Assembly (NCBI RefSeq): GCF_000429645.1
Contig: NZ_AUCG01000023.1
Span: 124,001-188,000 of the forward strand
Direction of reading: 5' to 3'
Source of the DNA: Niveispirillum irakense DSM 11586
GTDB taxonomy: Bacteria; Pseudomonadota; Alphaproteobacteria; Azospirillales; Azospirillaceae
DNA: 64,000 nt
A program made the position numbers and the translations under genes. The notes under the pieces were generated by a model that was not told the DNA's origin, ran no database searches, and saw only the letters and a program-made list of their open reading frames with translations. Shown here in pieces: positions 60,031-64,000 of the stretch. Each line of letters opens with the position of its first letter. Within the stretch, counting starts at the first letter, position 1.

Positions 60031-61275
60031 ATGTCGGTCGATCGGTCGGAGTTCAGGCAGGGCTGGAAAGTGGTTCTGGCCTCGGCATTGGGGATCGGCA
60101 CCGGCCTGTCGCCGATCCCGATTTATACGCTGGGGGTCTTTGTTGGCCCCTTGTCCCAGGAATTCGGCTGGGGCGTTGACCAGATCATGGTCGCCATGAT
60201 GTTCATGACCCTGGGTGCCCTGGTGGCGGGGCCGCTGGCGGGCATGCTGGCCGACCGGTTTGGCGTGCGACTGGTGGCACTCTCCTCGGTTGCCCTGTTC
60301 GGGCTGACGCTGGCGGGCTTCGCCCTGTCCAATGGCTCCCTGGTCATGTTTTATGCGAACTGGGTTTTGATGGCGGCGCTCGGTGCCGGCACCTTGCCCA
60401 TCACCTGGACGCGGGCGGTAAATAACTGGTTTAACGCCAATCGCGGCTTGGCTTTGGGCCTGTCGCTGCTGGGCACAGGTCTGTTCGGGGCCGGGGCCAA
60501 GCTCTATGCCAATTTCCTGATCGGGGAGGTGGGCTGGCGCATGGCCTATGTCGGGCTGGCGCTGCTGCCGCTGATCATTGCCCTGCCCATCGGGCTGCTG
60601 TTCTTCCACGATGCGGGCGATGCCAAGGCCAAGGGGGCGCCGCTGCTGCGGCCAGCCGGGGGGCTGAGCGTCGGGCAGGCGATCCGGGGTTATCGCTTCT
60701 GGGTGCTGGCGCTGGCCTTCGTACCCATTTCCTTTGCGGTGGGCGGCCCCATCCCGAACCTGGAAAAGATCCTGGGCACCAAGGGCATGGATGTGCAGCA
60801 GGCGGTACAGGTCGCCAGCCTGATGGGGCCGGCGGTGATTGCTGGCCGCGTGCTGGGGGGCTGGCTGATTGACCGGTTCTGGGCGCCGGGGGTGGCCTTT
60901 ATCCTGCTGGCAATGCCGGCGCTGGCCTGCTGGCTGCTGACCCATGGGGAGGTGAGCAGCGGTGCCGCCATCTTCTCCGTTCTGTTGATCGGTTTCGCGG
61001 CGGGTGTGGAATATGACATCATGGCCTTCCTGGTCAGCCGCTATTACGGCATGAAGGCCTATGGTGCCATTTATGGCCTGATGTATGGGTTTTTTGCGCT
61101 CGGGGCCGGCTTCGGGCCTTGGGCTTTCGGGCGCATTTTCGTGGAAACCGGCACCTATGATGCGGGTCTGATCTGGGGCGGTGTCGGCTTTGTGTTTGGT
61201 GCCACGCTGCTTTTAACCCTTGGCCGCTATCCCAATCCGGACAGCCTGCAGGCCCCTTCAGCGGAGAGTAAATAA
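60031..61275 (+). CDS. MFS transporter (monocarboxylate/oxalate-formate type), paralogue B
   Basis: About 414 residues, 12 membrane segments, paralogous to the transporter at 42272-43555: SPIPIYTLGVFVGPLSQEFGWGVDQI, AGMLADRFGVRLV, DRFWAPGVAFILLAMPALACW, and FLVSRYYGMKAYGAIYGLMYGFFALGAGFGP match the other protein closely. ATG at 60031 has GAGG five bases upstream, and starts MSVDRSEFRQGWKVVLASALG; the frame open from 59968 is not used. TAATG links it to the DUF1330 gene. Likely carrier of a small organic acid. Confidence 0.85.
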   Translation: MSVDRSEFRQGWKVVLASALGIGTGLSPIPIYTLGVFVGPLSQEFGWGVDQIMVAMMFMTLGALVAGPLAGMLADRFGVRLVALSSVALFGLTLAGFALSNGSLVMFYANWVLMAALGAGTLPITWTRAVNNWFNANRGLALGLSLLGTGLFGAGAKLYANFLIGEVGWRMAYVGLALLPLIIALPIGLLFFHDAGDAKAKGAPLLRPAGGLSVGQAIRGYRFWVLALAFVPISFAVGGPIPNLEKILGTKGMDVQQAVQVASLMGPAVIAGRVLGGWLIDRFWAPGVAFILLAMPALACWLLTHGEVSSGAAIFSVLLIGFAAGVEYDIMAFLVSRYYGMKAYGAIYGLMYGFFALGAGFGPWAFGRIFVETGTYDAGLIWGGVGFVFGATLLLTLGRYPNPDSLQAPSAESK

Positions 61276-61580
61276 TGCCCGCCTATATGATCATCACCGC
61301 GCATATCCGCGACCGGGAAGGCTTTGTTGCTACCTATGCCAAGGCGGCGGCCGGGCTGGTGGCCAAGCATGGCGGTGAATATGTGTTCCGCGGCCAGGGG
61401 CCCGGCATCGCGCTGGAGGGGGATGCCGATGATGGGGCCGTGGTGCTGGTCAGCCGCTGGCCGGACATGGCGACGCTCCGCGGCTTTTGGGAAAGCCCCG
61501 ACTATGTGGCCTTGAAGGCCTTGCGCCAGGATCTGGCCGATGTCCGCGTCCTGGCGGTGGAAGGGGAATGGGTGGGCTGA
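61275..61580 (+). CDS. DUF1330 family small protein
   Basis: 101 residues: PAYMIITAHIRDREGFVATYAKAAAGLVAKHGGEYVFRGQG at the N-terminus and VVLVSRWPDMATLRGFWESPDYVALKALRQ, the ferredoxin-like alpha/beta dimeric fold of DUF1330. Biochemical function of the family is unknown; relatives of this fold include monooxygenases and muconolactone isomerase-like proteins. It shares TAATG with the MFS gene. A hairpin with the convergent nitrilase-fold gene follows. Confidence 0.8.
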   Translation: MPAYMIITAHIRDREGFVATYAKAAAGLVAKHGGEYVFRGQGPGIALEGDADDGAVVLVSRWPDMATLRGFWESPDYVALKALRQDLADVRVLAVEGEWVG

Positions 61581-61586
61581 GGGCCC

Positions 61587-61614
61587 AAGGCGGGCGTCAA
61601 AGAATGCCCGCCTT
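61587..61614. terminator. Hairpin between convergent genes
   Basis: AAGGCGGGC and GCCCGCCTT (9-bp arms, 10-nt loop) after the DUF1330 stop; the right arm lies inside the last codons of the nitrilase-fold gene. Probably a bidirectional terminator, without a strong T-tract. Confidence 0.6.
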
Positions 61615-62646
61615 GTCCAGCGCGTCGATCACCCGCATCTGCCGTTCCCGGTAAAAGGCCGGGCCGTCCGGCGGGGTAACGGTTCCGTCCGGGGCGACCA
61701 TGCCATTGCGCAGTTGGGCCTCTCCGGCGGCATAGGCATCGGCGAACAGGCCCAAAGGCAGGCGGGAGGGCATGTTGCCCATGCCGGGCCGCCGCCGCCA
61801 GGCTCGCAGGGCGGCCAGATCAATGCTGGCATTGGCGGTCATGCTCTCCCCATAGCCGGTTTCCGCCAATATCTGCCCGCGATAATCGATGATTTTTGAG
61901 CCGGCATCGGTAGATGCTGCGGGAATGGCGATATCGGCGATCCCGGCGGAATTGGCTGAGACGATATAAGCCAGATTTTCAATCGCGCGGGCTTGCTTGG
62001 CGATATTTTTCGGCGTGGGCAGGGTGCTTGCCACCTCGGAAGAGGAATGGACAAAGATTTCCACCCCCCGCAGGGCATGCGCGCGGGCGATCTCCGGATA
62101 AAGAATTTCCTCTGACGCGATGGCCGCCAGCCGGCCGATTTCCGTTTCCGCCACCGGGAAAATGGCATCCGTCCCATAGATGCCGACATACCGGTCCCAG
62201 ACATCATAGGGGCTGGGCGCGAACATGGAAATCAGCCGGCGATAGCGCAGCACAACCGCCCCATCCGGCGCCAGCACGAAACTGGCCTGGAAATACAGGC
62301 CGGGGAAATGCGGGTCGCGTTCATAGGCATTGCCGGCGATGAAACAATCCGCCGCCCGCGCCATCTCCCCCAGCGCCTTATATTCCGGCCCGTCCAGATC
62401 CAGCGCTGCCTTGTCCGCCCAAACGGCGGGGCCTTCCCCCATGGGGAAGCCGGTCAGGAAATATTCCGGCAGCACAACAAGCCGCACATCCGGTCCGATA
62501 AACCGTTTGGAAGCAATCACCTGTTCGCGGATGCGGGCGATGCTGTCCGCCATACGCTGGCGTGCTGTAGCCCGGTCCAGGCAGCGGTTCACGGAATGAC
62601 AGGTGACCTGAAGGGCCAGGGCCATGTAAGGGGTGACAGATGTCAT
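61597..62646 (-). CDS. Nitrilase-fold protein with Cys-to-Ser and Lys-to-Arg active-site changes
   Basis: About 349 residues of the carbon-nitrogen hydrolase fold: VRLVVLPEYFLTG (catalytic Glu61 in place), LRYRRL (Arg137 where the catalytic Lys normally sits) and AAIASEEILYPEIARAHALRGVEIFVHSSSE, where Ser178 replaces the catalytic Cys. Alignment by the YPE and GVEIFVH landmarks makes the substitution clear. The enzyme therefore cannot form the usual thioester; it may be a serine variant, a lyase or a binding protein. ATG at 62646 is preceded by GGAAGGA. It is divergent from the aldehyde dehydrogenase with an operator between them. Confidence 0.8.
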   Translation of the reverse strand: MTSVTPYMALALQVTCHSVNRCLDRATARQRMADSIARIREQVIASKRFIGPDVRLVVLPEYFLTGFPMGEGPAVWADKAALDLDGPEYKALGEMARAADCFIAGNAYERDPHFPGLYFQASFVLAPDGAVVLRYRRLISMFAPSPYDVWDRYVGIYGTDAIFPVAETEIGRLAAIASEEILYPEIARAHALRGVEIFVHSSSEVASTLPTPKNIAKQARAIENLAYIVSANSAGIADIAIPAASTDAGSKIIDYRGQILAETGYGESMTANASIDLAALRAWRRRPGMGNMPSRLPLGLFADAYAAGEAQLRNGMVAPDGTVTPPDGPAFYRERQMRVIDALDKAGIL

Positions 62647-62710
62647 CAGCATCTTCCTTCCAAATGGCGCGCAGAGGTTTGATGATATTTCTATCGTGAC
62701 GTTACTGTTA

Positions 62711-62730
62711 TTGATATAACTTTATATCAA
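62711..62730. promoter_or_regulatory. Candidate GntR operator, perfect palindrome
   Basis: TTGATATAACTTTATATCAA: perfect 9-bp arms around CT, between the divergent nitrilase-fold and aldehyde dehydrogenase genes, 17 bp upstream of the latter's start. Best-conserved member of the island's palindrome family. Confidence 0.7.
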
Positions 62731-62746
62731 TAAAGAGGAAGGCGTC

Positions 62747-64000
62747 ATGGAAATCCCCGTCCGCAATCCCCGCACCGGCTTGATTGATCATCATATCCAT
62801 GCAGCTGACAGCGCGGCGGTGGCGGCAACCGCGCAGCACCTGCGTCGCGGGCTGGCCGGGTGGCGGGCGATGGGGCTGGCGGGAAGGGCGGCAGCGCTGG
62901 AGGCTTTCAGCCAGGCCCTTGCCGCTCGGGCCGGGGAGATTACGAACGCGCTTGCCACCGATACAGGCCGCCAGCGCATCGCGGGGCTGGAACTGGACGG
63001 GGTGCGCGGTGCCATTGCCGGCTGGATTGCCGCCACGCCGGGCCTGCTGCCGGAAGGGTGGGTGGCCGGGCGCGGTAACCCTGCCATCAATCATGCGCCC
63101 CACTGGGTGCCCTATCATCTGGTGGGTGTGATCAGTCCCTGGAACTTCCCCCTGACCCTTTCCCTGATTGATGCCATTCCGGCCTTGCTGGCTGGTTGCG
63201 CCGTGATGATCAAACCATCGGAGGTGACCCCGCGTTTTGCCCGCCCGTTGGCCGATGCGGTGGCGGCGGCCGGCCTGTCGGATGTGCTGGCCATAGTTCA
63301 GGGCGATGGCAAAACCGGTCAGGCGCTGGTGGACGCAGTTGATTGTGTCTGTTTCACCGGATCGGTGGCGACCGGCCGCAAAGTGGCTGTCGCAGCAGCG
63401 CAAAGGCTGATCCCGGCTTTCCTGGAATTGGGGGGCAAAGACCCGCTGATCGTCCTGGAAGGGGCTGATCTGGACGCGGCTGTAACGGCGGCCCTGCGCG
63501 GATCGGTGCTGGCGACGGGCCAAGCCTGCCAATCCATCGAGCGTATTTATGTCGCCCGCCGCCTTTACGCGGATTTTGTGAGTCGGCTGGCGGCGGCGGC
63601 GGAAAAGGCCCGTTTGAACACACCGGACATATCCCAGGGCGAAATCGGGCCGATCATCTTTGATCGGCAGGCGGAGATATTACGACACCAGATTGAGGAT
63701 GCGGTGGCGCGGGGCGCCCGCATCGTGACGGGGGGTGTGGTTGAGGATCATGGCGGGCTTTGGCTGCGCCCGACTGTACTGGTTGATGTCACCCATGAGA
63801 TGGCGGTGATGCGGGAGGAAACATTCGGCCCCCTGCTGCCGGTCATGGTTTTTGATGATGTGGAACAGGCCATCATCCTGGCCAATGACAGCCAATATGG
63901 CCTGTCCGCCGCGGTTTTTGCCGCCGATACGGATCAGGCGGCGGCGGTGGGGCGGCGTCTGGTGGCCGGTGCCGTCAGCCTGAATGACGCTGCCTTGACC
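62747..64000 (+). CDS. Aldehyde dehydrogenase, partial (right end outside window)
   Basis: 418 codons are in the window with no stop, so the gene continues beyond the right edge. It has the NAD(P)-dependent aldehyde dehydrogenase landmarks: VGVISPWNFPLTL, VMIKPSEVTP, VCFTGSVATGRKV (GxxxxG), PAFLELGGKDPLIVLEGADLDAA (general-base Glu), TGQACQSIERIYV (nucleophile Cys at about residue 260) and EETFGPLLPVMVF. It oxidises an aldehyde to an acid, probably a late step of the island's pathway. GAGGAAGG precedes the ATG; a perfect palindromic operator lies just upstream. Confidence 0.9.
   Translation, partial: MEIPVRNPRTGLIDHHIHAADSAAVAATAQHLRRGLAGWRAMGLAGRAAALEAFSQALAARAGEITNALATDTGRQRIAGLELDGVRGAIAGWIAATPGLLPEGWVAGRGNPAINHAPHWVPYHLVGVISPWNFPLTLSLIDAIPALLAGCAVMIKPSEVTPRFARPLADAVAAAGLSDVLAIVQGDGKTGQALVDAVDCVCFTGSVATGRKVAVAAAQRLIPAFLELGGKDPLIVLEGADLDAAVTAALRGSVLATGQACQSIERIYVARRLYADFVSRLAAAAEKARLNTPDISQGEIGPIIFDRQAEILRHQIEDAVARGARIVTGGVVEDHGGLWLRPTVLVDVTHEMAVMREETFGPLLPVMVFDDVEQAIILANDSQYGLSAAVFAADTDQAAAVGRRLVAGAVSLNDAALT

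Noticed and set aside
60031-61580. MFS plus DUF1330 considered as a solute-responsive two-gene module separate from the island
   Set aside because: The MFS carrier is a close paralogue of the one at 42272 and has the same operator type, so it is better treated as part of the island.
1-64000. Search by eye for tRNA, rRNA, CRISPR repeats, insertion sequences and phage attachment sites
   Set aside because: None seen. The AT-rich segments at 5.5-8.2 kb and 30.2-31.4 kb look transferred, but no flanking direct repeats, integrase or transposase genes were found.

Overview
The window is a GC-rich, densely coded bacterial chromosome segment. TonB-dependent receptors, a FecI/FecR/receptor iron module, a GH95 fucosidase cluster and a full type VI secretion locus suggest an alphaproteobacterium, perhaps Azospirillaceae-like or sphingomonad-like. 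That placement is inference, because no rRNA or other phylogenetic marker is present. I saw no tRNA, rRNA, CRISPR array or intact insertion sequence.

Region 1 (1-5.4 kb) is an L-fucose utilisation cluster. It holds an aldo/keto reductase cut by the left edge, a sugar mutarotase, a FucP-type permease (these three overlap by 4 nt each), an IclR regulator read divergently, and a Tat-exported GH95 alpha-L-fucosidase. A perfect inverted repeat lies between the permease and the regulator. Region 2 (5.6-7.8 kb) is a strikingly AT-rich two-gene insert: a membrane sulfatase-fold transferase and a membrane-anchored glycerophosphodiester phosphodiesterase. Region 3 (8.3-14.1 kb) is a siderophore uptake and cell-surface signalling module: PepSY membrane protein, STN-containing TonB receptor, FecR and FecI.

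Region 4 (14.2-38.6 kb) is a type VI secretion system in the order HTH protein, tssJ-K-L-M-A-B-C-hcp-E-F-G, two effector-like genes, clpV, vgrG, a MORN/YwqK-like protein, a PAAR-like protein, an effector-module protein and a SPOR protein. The effector-like genes are unusual. One joins an eCIS-type DUF4157 metallopeptidase-like domain to a candidate permuted papain-fold domain. The next, AT-rich, carries the HAE...PCxxC signature of zinc-dependent nucleotide/nucleic-acid deaminase toxins and has no adjacent immunity gene. No kinase, phosphatase or FHA genes accompany the system.

Region 5 (38.6-64 kb, cut by the right edge) looks like an undescribed catabolic island. Its enzymes are an enoyl-CoA hydratase, two PuuE-like polysaccharide-deacetylase-fold proteins, an isochorismatase-like amidase, a tandem VOC protein, a single VOC protein, a bicupin, a flavoprotein oxidase, a nitrilase-fold protein and an aldehyde dehydrogenase. 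It also has two tandem-domain alpha/beta-hydrolase paralogues that lack a serine nucleophile in all four domains, three MFS transporters, a TonB receptor, two HutC-type GntR regulators and several unknown proteins. A family of AT-rich palindromes (forms such as TTGATATAACTTTATATCAA and TTGGTATATTGCTATACCAA) lies upstream of most transcription units, suggesting one regulon. A Doc/AbrB-type toxin-antitoxin pair sits inside the island. The mix of amide-bond, ring-type and aldehyde-oxidising enzymes hints at breakdown of a small, perhaps N-containing cyclic, compound; the substrate cannot be read from sequence.
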